DNA of 64,000 bases, taken from the NCBI RefSeq assembly GCF_018129385.1, contig NZ_JAFCLN010000010.1:124001-188000 (forward strand). Direction: 5' to 3'. Shown one piece after another: positions 24,612-32,503 of the stretch (its first letter is position 1; every line of letters starts with the position of its first letter). This stretch comes from Bradyrhizobium lablabi. Lineage in GTDB: Bacteria; Pseudomonadota; Alphaproteobacteria; Rhizobiales; Xanthobacteraceae. A program made the position numbers and the translations under genes. Below the pieces are notes generated by a model. The model was not told the origin of the DNA. It ran no database searches and saw nothing but the letters and a program-made list of their open reading frames with translations.

Positions 24612-25355
24612 ATGACCAGCGAGTTTTCGGCCGGCAATTACCGGTTTATTCCAGCCGTATTTCAGTATTCGGCGGGCGCCGCAGCCAGTCCCGGCTATGA
24701 AGTCGACCGCGTCCGTTTCGACCAATTGCCGCCGCTGGCCGAAGGCTTTGCGCGCATCGCTGAATACATCAAGGCGGCTGGCCGGCCGCTGACGTCGTTC
24801 TGCGCCTGCGAGCTGCGCTCGCCCGCTGCGTTCACCGATGAGGGATTCCGGAATTTCAATCTGCACTACGTCAAGACTCTCGCCGAATGGGGCATCTACG
24901 ACGGCAAGACCAATCCGGTGGCGCGCAGCAATGTCTGTCCTGAGATCGATCCGCCAACGGAGCCGTCATTCTACGCGTTCTGCTTCACGCGTCCGAGCCA
25001 GACCGCCTCGCCAACCTTTGCGATCTCCGGCAGCGGTGAGGCGCGGGAAGGCGGGGCGACCTATGCCGAGCGCACGGTGGCGTACCGCGACCTCAGCCCT
25101 GATGGGATCAGGGAGAAGGTGCGTCATGTCGTTGGCGCGATGGAAACCCGCATGGGCGCGTTCGGCTTCGGCTGGAAGGATGCCACTGCGGCGCAGACCT
25201 ACAGCGTGCACGACTTCCACCATGTCCTCGCCGATGAACTGGTCCGCCGCGGTGCGGTTCGCTCCGGCCTGACCTGGCACTTTGCCCGGCCGCCGGTGAT
25301 CGACCTCGAATACGAGATGGATTGCCGGCGCGTGCTGCGGGAAGTGGTAATTTAG
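24612..25355 (+). CDS. Conserved protein resembling the CnbZ (2-amino-5-chloromuconate deaminase) family
   Basis: The 247-residue cytosolic-looking protein has no transmembrane segment. Segments such as GNYRFIPAVFQYSAG, RPLTSFCACELRSP, NPVARSNVCPEIDPP and TYSVHDFHHVLADEL match, from memory, the family annotated as 2-amino-5-chloromuconate deaminase CnbZ; I could not check this. Most homologues sit outside chloronitrobenzene pathways, so the native reaction is likely different, perhaps hydrolytic deamination of an enamine. It follows the cyclase gene by 29 bases with Shine-Dalgarno-like GGGAGAAG, so it may be in the signalling operon, though no functional link is visible. Confidence 0.5.
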   Translation: MTSEFSAGNYRFIPAVFQYSAGAAASPGYEVDRVRFDQLPPLAEGFARIAEYIKAAGRPLTSFCACELRSPAAFTDEGFRNFNLHYVKTLAEWGIYDGKTNPVARSNVCPEIDPPTEPSFYAFCFTRPSQTASPTFAISGSGEAREGGATYAERTVAYRDLSPDGIREKVRHVVGAMETRMGAFGFGWKDATAAQTYSVHDFHHVLADELVRRGAVRSGLTWHFARPPVIDLEYEMDCRRVLREVVI

Positions 25356-25396
25356 GCCGCGCGATCAAAACCGCAAAACAACCCCATGCACAGTAG

Positions 25397-25440
25397 AAAA
25401 ATCGGCCCGGACGGCGGTCTATTCGTCGGCAGGTCCGGGC
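25397..25440 (-). terminator. Rho-independent terminator of the small minus-strand gene pair
   Basis: On the minus strand GCCCGGAC (25440-25433) pairs with GTCCGGGC (25412-25405), an 8-bp stem, followed by CGATTTTTC, a run of five T. The stop codon of the 40-residue gene lies within the loop. The hairpin also faces the CnbZ-like gene from the other side. Confidence 0.65.
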
Positions 25441-25541
25441 ATGGCGCGACGAAGCCGCTGGGCTTCGCGCCATACATCACGAGCCTCTTTCCCGAAATGA
25501 ACGATTCTGTGTGCCAGGTGCAGGAGTGTGATCGTGACCAT
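25419..25541 (-). CDS. Small protein, 40 residues, unknown function
   Basis: The ATG at 25541 lies two bases after the stop of the 70-residue gene on the same strand, with Shine-Dalgarno AGAGGGGGT about 8 bases upstream inside that gene. The product is basic and probably helical: MVTITLLHLAHRIVHFG, then KEARDVWREAQRLRRAMPG, ending at TAG (25421-25419). Its coupling to the upstream gene, the ribosome site and the terminator over its 3' end argue that it is real. I do not recognise a family; the REAQRLRRAM tail is reminiscent of short alphaproteobacterial DUF1127-like proteins, but this is weak. Confidence 0.5.
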   Translation of the reverse strand: MVTITLLHLAHRIVHFGKEARDVWREAQRLRRAMPGPADE

Positions 25542-25543
25542 GT

Positions 25544-25756
25544 CTACGCACCCCCTCTGGCAAACAGGCGTCCGATTTCTCGCTCCGTATCATCTGTCAG
25601 TTTGCCGTCGAACCCGCGATTGGCGATGTACTGCTCGACCGCGCGATCGGCGCGGCGCTGACGTGATACGATTTGGGCACGCAACAATCGTGTGAAGAAG
25701 GAAGGACGTTTGGTCGGGGTAGAAAGCCAGACCCCAGTGGTTAGAACATTCGCCAT
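25544..25756 (-). CDS. Small conserved-looking protein, 70 residues, unknown function
   Basis: The ATG at 25756 is preceded by AAGGAG with 6-base spacing, a strong ribosome site. The protein begins MANVLTTGVWLSTPTKRPSF and contains FTRLLRAQIVSRQRRADRAVEQYI and KLTDDTEREIGRLF, an amphipathic basic-acidic helix pattern without a signal peptide or membrane span. It resembles short hypothetical proteins common in Bradyrhizobium (recollection, not checked). The 248 bases from 25757 to 26004 upstream contain no gene; they are AT-richer than the surroundings and may hold the promoter, but I see no clear box. Confidence 0.65.
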   Translation of the reverse strand: MANVLTTGVWLSTPTKRPSFFTRLLRAQIVSRQRRADRAVEQYIANRGFDGKLTDDTEREIGRLFARGGA

Positions 25757-26004
25757 AGGATGCTCCTTTGCGGAGTGTTGTCCTTGGGGCGCATTTCCTT
25801 CCTGATTCGAAAGATACGTATTCTTGTTCGCAGTTGCGAGATCAAACCTCGCGCATCTTGCATGAAATTTCTACGACAACACTTAGTTGCGCGGATTCGC
25901 GCGTCGCCGCATCAAACAAACACGGCTGGGATTCGTTACGAAATAATCCGTCGTGTGGATCGTGTCAGTGCAGCATCTGCGTCAAATTGCCCGCGATCTC
26001 GTGC

Positions 26005-26892
26005 CTAACGTTCTCGCGGATCGAGCGCGTCGCGCAGGCCGTCGCCGACCAGGTTGAACGACAGCACGATGAGGAAGATCGCAAGTCCCGGCCAGACTGC
26101 CATCCAGGGCGCGGTGGTCAGGAAACGCTGGGCCGAATTGAGCATGCTGCCCCAGGAAGGCGCCGGCGGCTGCTGTCCAAGACCAAGGAAGGACAGCGCG
26201 GCTTCCGCGATGATGGCGGCCGCGATCGCCAGCGTCGCCTGCACCAGAAGGGCCGGCATGATGTTCGGCAGGATGTGGAACAGCGCGATGCGCCAGCGCG
26301 GATTGCCCATGGCGCGCGCGGCCTCGATATAGTCCTCGACCTTCACGCTCATCACCTGGCCGCGGGTCAGGCGGACAAAGATCGGCGTTGCCGAGATGCC
26401 GATCGCGATCATGGCGTTGCCGAGGCTGGGCCCGAGGAAGGCGGCCAGCGCAATCGCCAGGATCAGGAACGGGCAGGCCAGCATGGCGTCCGTGATGCGG
26501 CTGATCAGCGCGTCGATGAAGCCGCCGCGATAGCCGGACAACAGCCCCAGCGGCACGCCAATCGACAACGCGATCGCGACCGAGATCGCGCCCGCCACCA
26601 GCGAAGCGCGGGCGCCATAGAGCACGCGGGCCAGGATGTCGCGGCCGAGATCGTCGGTGCCGAACCAGTGTGCGGCGGAGGGCGCCTTGCGCACCGCCGA
26701 CCAGCTCGTCGCGATCGGATCATAGGGCGCGATCAGCGGCGCAAACACGGCCATCAACATGAAGGCTGCGATCACGATGAGGCCGGCCACGGCGCCCTTG
26801 CGCTTGAGCAGCCGGCGGAATGCGCGCCGGGCCGGGCTTTCGACCTGCTCCGCGACTGTGACGGGGATGGTGCCGAGGACAGCGTCGGTCAT
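26005..26892 (-). CDS. Peptide-type ABC transporter permease, DppC/OppC-like (transporter 2)
   Basis: The 295-residue protein has the OppC N-terminal pattern: a cytoplasmic arm, a first membrane helix AGLIVIAAFMLMAVFAPLIAPYDP, and HWFGTDDLGRDILARVLYGARASL. Five further helices and the EAA loop EAARAMGNPRWRIALFHILPN follow. It starts 4 bases after the DppB-like stop and is the last gene of the 14-kb minus-strand array. Partners are the permease at 26897, the binding protein at 27999 and the ATPases at 29522 and 30789. This DppC class carries di- and oligopeptides, nickel or glutathione. Confidence 0.93.
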   Translation of the reverse strand: MTDAVLGTIPVTVAEQVESPARRAFRRLLKRKGAVAGLIVIAAFMLMAVFAPLIAPYDPIATSWSAVRKAPSAAHWFGTDDLGRDILARVLYGARASLVAGAISVAIALSIGVPLGLLSGYRGGFIDALISRITDAMLACPFLILAIALAAFLGPSLGNAMIAIGISATPIFVRLTRGQVMSVKVEDYIEAARAMGNPRWRIALFHILPNIMPALLVQATLAIAAAIIAEAALSFLGLGQQPPAPSWGSMLNSAQRFLTTAPWMAVWPGLAIFLIVLSFNLVGDGLRDALDPRER

Positions 26893-26896
26893 GGTT

Positions 26897-27838
26897 TTAC
26901 GTCCTCAGCCGCGGATTGACGAGGACATAGGCGATGTCGGCGATCAGGTTCAGCGTGATGTAGATCGTTGCCGTCGTCAGCACGACGCCCTGCACGACGG
27001 CATAGTCGCGGTTGAACACGGCGTCGACGATCAGCTTGCCGAATCCGGGTATCGAAAAGATCTGCTCAGTCAGCACCGCGCCCGACAGCAGCGTGCCGAG
27101 CTCGAGCGCGCCCAGCGTGATCACCGGCGTCAGCGCATTGCGCATGGCGTGCTTGAGGATCACCGAACGCTCGAGCAGGCCCTTGGCGCGCGCAGTGCGG
27201 ACATAGTCGCTTTCCAGTACTTGCAGCATCGCACTTCTTGTATGTCGCATCAGGATTGCGGCAATCGCATTGCCGAGCACGAAAGCCGGCATGATGGTGG
27301 CCGCGAGGCTGGCGCGCCAGTTTTCCGTGAGCGGCACATAGCCTGACGCTGGCAACCATCCGAGCTGGATCGAAAACAGGAAGATCAGCATGATGCCGAG
27401 CCAGAAATTCGGCGTCGAGATACCCCACAGCGCAAACAGGTTGGCGCCGTAGTCCCAGGCCGTGCCCTTCTTCACCGCAGAAATGATGCCGGCGGGAATC
27501 CCGATCAGGAACGCGATCACGATCGCCATCGAGCCGAGCTGGATCGTCACCGGCAGTTTTTGTGCGATCAGTTCGCGCACCGGCATCTTGTTGCGCAAGG
27601 ACTCGCCGAAATCGCCCGATAGCACGCCCTTGACCCAGTAGACGTATTGGATCGGCACCGGCTGATCGAGCCGGTATTGCTGGCGGATCTGCGCGATCAC
27701 GGCCGGATCGCGCTCTTCGCCCGCCATCACCAGCGCGGGATCGCCGGGCAGAAGCTGCTGCAATGAAAAGATCAGCACCGACACGAAGAACAGTGTCGGA
27801 ACCAGTTGAACGAGACGCCGCGCGAGAAAGTTCAGCAT
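26897..27838 (-). CDS. Peptide-type ABC transporter permease, DppB/OppB-like (transporter 2)
   Basis: The 313-residue protein begins MLNFLARRLVQLVPTLFFVSVLIFSL, the OppB N-terminus. It continues with LLPGDPALVMAGEERDP, the GVLSGDFGESLRNKMPV periplasmic segment, and an EAA loop SDYVRTARAKGLLERSVILKHAMRNAL. It forms the membrane channel with the DppC-like protein at 26005. It is separated from its binding-protein gene by a 160-base gap filled by a palindromic repeat (27850-27980), which could weaken expression of the permeases relative to the binding protein. Confidence 0.93.
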   Translation of the reverse strand: MLNFLARRLVQLVPTLFFVSVLIFSLQQLLPGDPALVMAGEERDPAVIAQIRQQYRLDQPVPIQYVYWVKGVLSGDFGESLRNKMPVRELIAQKLPVTIQLGSMAIVIAFLIGIPAGIISAVKKGTAWDYGANLFALWGISTPNFWLGIMLIFLFSIQLGWLPASGYVPLTENWRASLAATIMPAFVLGNAIAAILMRHTRSAMLQVLESDYVRTARAKGLLERSVILKHAMRNALTPVITLGALELGTLLSGAVLTEQIFSIPGFGKLIVDAVFNRDYAVVQGVVLTTATIYITLNLIADIAYVLVNPRLRT

Positions 27839-27849
27839 GGCTCAGTCCG

Positions 27850-27980
27850 CGTCCCGGGCGCAGTGCAGCATGTGATGTTGCGCCGCTGAACCGGGACCCA
27901 CGTTGGACGCTTGCTGTGCAGAGGCGTAGGTCCCGGCTCTGCGAAGCAGCGCAAGGGCGCTGCCTCGCGTCCGGGACACG
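27850..27980. repeat. Palindromic intergenic repeat, family F (GTCCCGGGCGC...CGTCCGGGAC), copy 1
   Basis: GTCCCGGGCGCAGTGCAGCA at the left and GCCTCGCGTCCGGGACACGA at the right bracket inner ACCGGGACCCA and TAGGTCCCGG elements. It fills the binding-protein to permease gap. A related copy lies at 30641-30770 in the same array. Confidence 0.75.
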
Positions 27981-27998
27981 AATGCACAGCCGTCTGCT

Positions 27999-29504
27999 TC
28001 ACTTCAGCTTCAGCCCGATCACCCGCACCAGCCCGTCCGGCATCTGCTTGTAGCCTTCGAGCTTGTTGGTATGCGCGATCAACAGCCGGCGGTGATAGAG
28101 GTAGATCAGCGGCAGATCGTTGAGTACGGTCTTGGCCAGCTTCTCGTAGATCGCCTTGCGCTGCGCCGCGTCGTTGATCAGCCGCGCATCTTCCAGCGCC
28201 TTGTCGGCCTCGGCATTGGAATAGCCGCCGTCGTTTTGCGGCGCTCCCGTATGCATGAAGACGTAGGAATTGCCGTCGGGATCGATGCGGCCGCTCCAGC
28301 CGATCAGGAAGGCCTGGAACTCGCCGGCCTGCGCCTGCTTGAACGAGGTCGCAAACTCGATGACGCGGATCTTGAGGTCGAAACCCGCTTCCGCGGCCAT
28401 CGACTGCAGGACTTGCGCAACGGCTTCGTTCTCCGCCCCCTTGGGCACCATCATGTCGACAGCCACCGGCAACGTGACGCCGGCTTCCTTCATCAGCGCC
28501 TTGGCCTTGGCGATGTCGCGCTTCGGCACCGGAAAACTCTTTTGATAGTAGGGATGCTCCGGGCTGACCCATTGATTGCCGGGCACGAACTCGCCGTTGA
28601 ACACCACCTGGGTGAGCGCCTCGCGGTCGATGGCAAGGCTCAGCGCCTGCCGCACCTTTTCCGACTGGCTGAGGGCGCCCTTGTTCTTGTCCTTGGCGAT
28701 GTTGATGGTGAGACCGAAATAGCCGAGCTCCAGCGCGGTCGACAGTTTCAGCCGCGAGTCCCCGCGCACTTCCTTGATGTCGGTGGCGAGCACGCGCTCG
28801 ATCAGATCGAGACCGCCGGATTTCAGGTTGGCGAGGCGCACCGTGGCGTCGACGATCGGCAGGAATACGACGCGGTCGATGAAGACATTGTCCTTGTTCC
28901 AGTAGTCGGCAAATTTTTCGCCGACGATGCGGTCCTGCTGCACGCGCTCGACGAACTTGTAGGGACCCGCGCAGACCGGCTTCAGGCCGAACTTGTCGCC
29001 GGCTTCCTTTGCCGCCTTCGGCGAGACCATCATGCCGGCGCGGTCGGTGAGCTGCGCGACCAGCGGCGAGAACGGCGTTTTCAATACGAGTTTTATGGTG
29101 AGGGGATCGACCACATCGACATGGTCGACGGTGGCGAGCTCCGGCTTGCGGAACGATCCCTGAAAGTTCATGTGGCGTTCGATGGAGAATTTCGCAGCCT
29201 CGGCATCGAACGGCTCGCCGTCATGGAATTTGACCCCGGGCCGCAGTTTTATCGTCAGCTCCTTGCCGTCGGCGGAGGTCTCGTGCGACAGCGCGAGCTG
29301 CGGCACGATGTTGAGCTTTTCATCGATGTCGAACAGCTTGTCGCAGAACGCCGAGAACACGATGCGGCCGACATAGGTGCGGCCCATGGTCGGATCGAGG
29401 ATGTCGGGATCCTCGGCGAGGCCGATGCGTAGCGTGGTCTGGGCGGTTGCCTCAAATGACAGCAAAAGCGCTGCCGCGGTGACTGCCAGGCGCAGGATTC
29501 TCAT
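27999..29504 (-). CDS. Peptide-type ABC transporter substrate-binding protein, family 5 (transporter 2)
   Basis: The 501-residue protein has a signal peptide (MRILRLAVTAAALLLSFEATAQ). The SBP_bac_5 fold is marked by LRIGLAEDPDILDPT at the mature start, KLRPGVKFHDGEPFDAEAAKFSIERH (the family signature, about residues 87-112) and VNVDVVDPLTIKLVL-type strands. It binds a peptide or similar ligand in the periplasm for the permeases at 26897 and 26005. The order binding protein, DppB, DppC after the two ATPases is unusual and differs from transporter 1. Shine-Dalgarno GGGGACGGAG precedes the ATG. Confidence 0.93.
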   Translation of the reverse strand: MRILRLAVTAAALLLSFEATAQTTLRIGLAEDPDILDPTMGRTYVGRIVFSAFCDKLFDIDEKLNIVPQLALSHETSADGKELTIKLRPGVKFHDGEPFDAEAAKFSIERHMNFQGSFRKPELATVDHVDVVDPLTIKLVLKTPFSPLVAQLTDRAGMMVSPKAAKEAGDKFGLKPVCAGPYKFVERVQQDRIVGEKFADYWNKDNVFIDRVVFLPIVDATVRLANLKSGGLDLIERVLATDIKEVRGDSRLKLSTALELGYFGLTINIAKDKNKGALSQSEKVRQALSLAIDREALTQVVFNGEFVPGNQWVSPEHPYYQKSFPVPKRDIAKAKALMKEAGVTLPVAVDMMVPKGAENEAVAQVLQSMAAEAGFDLKIRVIEFATSFKQAQAGEFQAFLIGWSGRIDPDGNSYVFMHTGAPQNDGGYSNAEADKALEDARLINDAAQRKAIYEKLAKTVLNDLPLIYLYHRRLLIAHTNKLEGYKQMPDGLVRVIGLKLK

Positions 29505-29521
29505 TGCTCCGTCCCCATCAT

Positions 29522-30628
29522 CTACACTGCTGTTGGTGTTCCGACTATATCAACCCCGCCAGGGCCTGCACCTTCCGTGCCACCGCTGAAGGCTGCGACC
29601 AATTTCTCCAGCACCGGCGAAAAGGCGCCGTCATGCGGCAGGATGGCCTCGGCGGCCGGCAGTTCCGCGATGCGATGGCAGGCGGTGGCGTGGCCGGCGG
29701 TATCGGCAACGAGCGGCGGCACCTCGGCGCGGCAGCGCTCGATCGCATAGGGACAACGGGTGTGAAAGCGGCAGCCGGACGGCGGATTGAGCGCGCTCGG
29801 CATTTCGCCCTGTAGCACGATGCGGCTGCGCTTTGCCTGCGGCTTTGGCACCGGGATGGCCGACAGCAGCGCGCGGCTGTAGGGATGCCGCGGTGCTGCG
29901 AACAGCGCCTGCGCATCCGCAGTCTCGACGATGGCGCCGAGATTCATCACCGCGACGCGGTTGGCGATGTGCTTTACGACGGCGAGATCGTGCGAGACGA
30001 AGATGTAGGCAAGGCCAAGCCGGTCCTGTAGGTCGCGCAGCAGGTTGAGGATTTGCGAGCGGATCGAGACGTCGAGCGCAGAGACCGGCTCATCGCAGAT
30101 GATCAGTTTTGGCTCGACCGCCAGCGCCCGCGCGATCGCGATGCGCTGGCGCTGGCCGCCGGAAAACTCGTGCGGATAGCGGCGGGCAAAGCGCGGCTCC
30201 AGTCCGACCAGCCGCAGCAATTCTTCCACCCGCTCGCGACGGCGTGCGGGCGGAACCAGATCATGCAGAATGAGCGGCTCGGTGAGAATCTGGCTCACGG
30301 TCATGCGCGGGTTGAGCGAGGCGTAGGGATCCTGAAAGATGATCTGCGCATCGCGGCGGAACGCACGCAACTGGTCCGCACCAAGCGTACCGAGATCGCG
30401 TCCTTCAAAGCGCACCGCGCCGGCATCGGCTTCGATCAGCCGCAGCACCAGCCGGCTGACGGTAGATTTTCCGCAGCCGGACTCGCCGACCAGCGCCAGC
30501 GTCTTGCCGGCCTCGACGGTAAAGCTGACACCATCGACGGCTTTGACGAACGCGGTCGGCCGCCCGAACACGGAACGGTCGGCCACAAAGTGCTTCTTCA
30601 ACCCTTCGACTTCGAGCAGCGCGGTCAC
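29522..30628 (-). CDS. Peptide-type ABC transporter ATPase, DppF/OppF-like (transporter 2)
   Basis: The 368-residue protein uses a GTG start with Shine-Dalgarno GAGGGA. Motifs are Walker A GESGCGKS (48-55), Q-loop IFQDPYASLNPRM, signature FSGGQRQRIAIARAL and Walker B LIICDEPVSALD. The oligopeptide-transporter C-terminal domain follows with CRFHTRCPYAIERC, whose cysteines may bind an Fe-S cluster in this family. The C-terminus is about 30 residues longer than in OppF at 34400, ending in a Gly/Ala-rich tail. It pairs with the ATPase at 30789 and is separated from it by a palindromic repeat. Confidence 0.93.
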   Translation of the reverse strand: MTALLEVEGLKKHFVADRSVFGRPTAFVKAVDGVSFTVEAGKTLALVGESGCGKSTVSRLVLRLIEADAGAVRFEGRDLGTLGADQLRAFRRDAQIIFQDPYASLNPRMTVSQILTEPLILHDLVPPARRRERVEELLRLVGLEPRFARRYPHEFSGGQRQRIAIARALAVEPKLIICDEPVSALDVSIRSQILNLLRDLQDRLGLAYIFVSHDLAVVKHIANRVAVMNLGAIVETADAQALFAAPRHPYSRALLSAIPVPKPQAKRSRIVLQGEMPSALNPPSGCRFHTRCPYAIERCRAEVPPLVADTAGHATACHRIAELPAAEAILPHDGAFSPVLEKLVAAFSGGTEGAGPGGVDIVGTPTAV

Positions 30629-30640
30629 CTTGACGTTCCC

Positions 30641-30770
30641 TCGTGTCCCGGGCGCTGCGCAATGCGAAGCGTTGCGCTGCAGAACCGGGACCCATCCTGC
30701 GGAGATATGGGCCCCGGTTCAGCGGTGCACCGCTGCGCTACGCTTGCGCTGCATCGCGCCCGGGGCACGA
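30641..30770. repeat. Palindromic intergenic repeat, family F, copy 2
   Basis: TCGTGTCCCGGGCGC at 30641 and GCGCCCGGGGCACGA ending at 30770 form the outer arms, with inner GAACCGGGACCCAT and ATGGGCCCCGGTTC. It fills the 160-base gap between the OppD-like and OppF-like genes. This is the same arrangement as copy 1 at 27850-27980, which is also in a 160-base gap. Confidence 0.85.
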
Positions 30771-30788
30771 GATAGAGAAGCAGCGCGG

Positions 30789-31778
30789 TCACGACACCAG
30801 CCTTTCCAGCGGGGCCTTGATGCAGCGCGAGGCGTGAAGGGGAGAAAGCGCCGCCAGCGGCGGCGGCGCCTGCACGCAGATATCGCTGACGAACGGGCAG
30901 CGCGGCGCGAAGCGACATCCCGGCGGCGGGTTCGTCATGTTCGGCACCATGCCCTCGATGGTGGCAAGGTGGGTGGCGCGGCGGTCGAGCCGCGGGATCG
31001 AGCCGAGCAGGCCGACAGTGTAGGGATGCTGCGGGTTGGCGAACAGCTCGTCGACCGGCGCGCGCTCGACGATCTCGCCGGCATACATCACCGCGACCTC
31101 GTCGCAGACTTCGGCGACCACGCCGAGGTCATGGGTGATGAGGATGATGGCCGCGCCGCTCGCGGCCTTCAGCTCGCGCATCAGGTCGAGGATTTGCGCC
31201 TGTAGCGTCACGTCGAGCGCGGTGGTCGGCTCGTCCGCGATCAACAGGCGCGGATCGCAGGCCAGCGCGATGGCGATCATCACCCGCTGGCGCATGCCGC
31301 CGGAAAGCTTGTGCGGATACTCGTCGATGCGCTTTTCGGGCGAGGGGATGTGAACGCGGCGCAAGAGGTCGATCGCGCGCTCGCGCGCTTGCCGCCGTGA
31401 GCCGCCGCGATGGCGCAATATGGTTTCGACGATCTGATCGCCGATGGTCAGGCTCGGGTTGAGCGAAGTCATCGGCTCCTGGAAGATCATCGCAAGCCGG
31501 TTGCCGCGCAAATCGCGCAGCGTCTGGTCCGGCACCTCGAGCAGATCGAAACCGTCGAAGCGGATCGAGCCGGAAACCTCGGCCGATTGCTTCGACAGCA
31601 GTCCCATGATGGCAAGCGAAGTGACGCTCTTGCCGCAGCCGGATTCTCCGACCAGCCCGAGCGTCGCGCCGTTGGCGACGGAAAGATCGACGCTGTCGAC
31701 CGCATGCGTGGTGCGGCCGCCGTCGCCATGAAAGATGACGCGCAGGCCCTCGATCTCGATCAGCGGCGCCGTCGTCAC
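30789..31778 (-). CDS. Peptide-type ABC transporter ATPase, DppD/OppD-like (transporter 2)
   Basis: The 329-residue protein has Walker A GESGCGKS (44-51), MIFQEPMTSLNP (Q-loop), LSGGMRQRVMIAIALACDP (signature) and LLIADEPTTALD (Walker B). Its C-terminal domain has PPGCRFAPRCPFVSDIC. MTSLNP and IADEPTTALDVT mark the OppD/DppD subgroup. Its start overlaps the DUF1028 stop by 4 bases (ATGA on the minus strand), so DUF1028 and this transporter are translationally coupled. Confidence 0.94.
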   Translation of the reverse strand: MTTAPLIEIEGLRVIFHGDGGRTTHAVDSVDLSVANGATLGLVGESGCGKSVTSLAIMGLLSKQSAEVSGSIRFDGFDLLEVPDQTLRDLRGNRLAMIFQEPMTSLNPSLTIGDQIVETILRHRGGSRRQARERAIDLLRRVHIPSPEKRIDEYPHKLSGGMRQRVMIAIALACDPRLLIADEPTTALDVTLQAQILDLMRELKAASGAAIILITHDLGVVAEVCDEVAVMYAGEIVERAPVDELFANPQHPYTVGLLGSIPRLDRRATHLATIEGMVPNMTNPPPGCRFAPRCPFVSDICVQAPPPLAALSPLHASRCIKAPLERLVS

Positions 31779-32485
31779 GACTTGCCCACAGGGGTTGCAG
31801 CTATGGCGGCGTCGATGACGGCACGGTCGGTGGTTCCGGCCGGATTCTTGCGCGTCGGCAGGAAGGGACGGAAATGCACCCAGAACTCGCGGCTGACCCG
31901 TTCAAGCCGCTCGATTTCGCCGAGCGGATCGGTGTGGTCATCCACGCGCAGGTCGAGCGCCGACCATTCTTCCTCGCCATGGATCAACAGCGCCGCCGAC
32001 TGCTTGCCGCGCTTGTCGCCGCCGGCGGCTTCGCCGGCCTTCATCGCCGCGAGCAGCCGTTGCGCAAAGGGAAGGGCCTCGTTCGCCTCATAGGATTTCG
32101 CGGTTTCGTTGAGCACGGCTGCGCCCGTCAGCATGTTGCCGGCGATGGAGAAGCCGTTGCCCTCGACATGTCCGCACCAATCGATGCATTCGCTGCCCGT
32201 ATGCGCCGCGATCCGGCCCTTGGCGTCCATGATGTGCAGTTGCCGGGTTTCCCGGCCGTCATCTGCCGCAATCAGCGCCGCGACGATGTCGGCGGGAGTT
32301 CGCCCCTCGCGCAACAGCTTGAGGCCATCGATGCCGTAGTAGGGATTGACCAGCGCTTGCGTAGCGATGCCACCGATCCCGGCCGCGATGTACGGCACGC
32401 GTGCACCGACCGCAAAGAACCTGGTCGCAACCGCGATGCCGATCTGGCCGGTGGTCTTGTCGCGCGCGATGATCGACCAGGTCAT
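31775..32485 (-). CDS. DUF1028 family protein (Ntn-hydrolase-like fold)
   Basis: The 236-residue protein starts MTWSIIARDKTTGQIGIAVATRFFAVG, typical of DUF1028, with GGIATQALVNPYYG and CIDWCGHVEGNGFSIAGNML. The family is related to N-terminal nucleophile hydrolases by structure. It is often found beside peptide transporters and gamma-glutamyltransferases, but its reaction is not established to my knowledge. Here it lies 18 bases after the GGT-like gene and overlaps the OppD-like start, between two transporters. This suggests a role in processing an imported amide- or peptide-like compound. No signal peptide is seen, so it is probably cytosolic. Confidence 0.85.
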   Translation of the reverse strand: MTWSIIARDKTTGQIGIAVATRFFAVGARVPYIAAGIGGIATQALVNPYYGIDGLKLLREGRTPADIVAALIAADDGRETRQLHIMDAKGRIAAHTGSECIDWCGHVEGNGFSIAGNMLTGAAVLNETAKSYEANEALPFAQRLLAAMKAGEAAGGDKRGKQSAALLIHGEEEWSALDLRVDDHTDPLGEIERLERVSREFWVHFRPFLPTRKNPAGTTDRAVIDAAIAATPVGKS

Positions 32486-32503
32486 GTCTTACAAAGCCAT
32501 CCC

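Noticed and set aside
25768..26919. 383-residue plus-strand open frame
   Set aside because: It is opposite to a clear DppC-like permease; its content is Arg/Gln/His-rich shadow sequence.
28071..29432. 453-residue plus-strand open frame
   Set aside because: It is antisense to the family-5 binding protein, which has a signal peptide and family signature.
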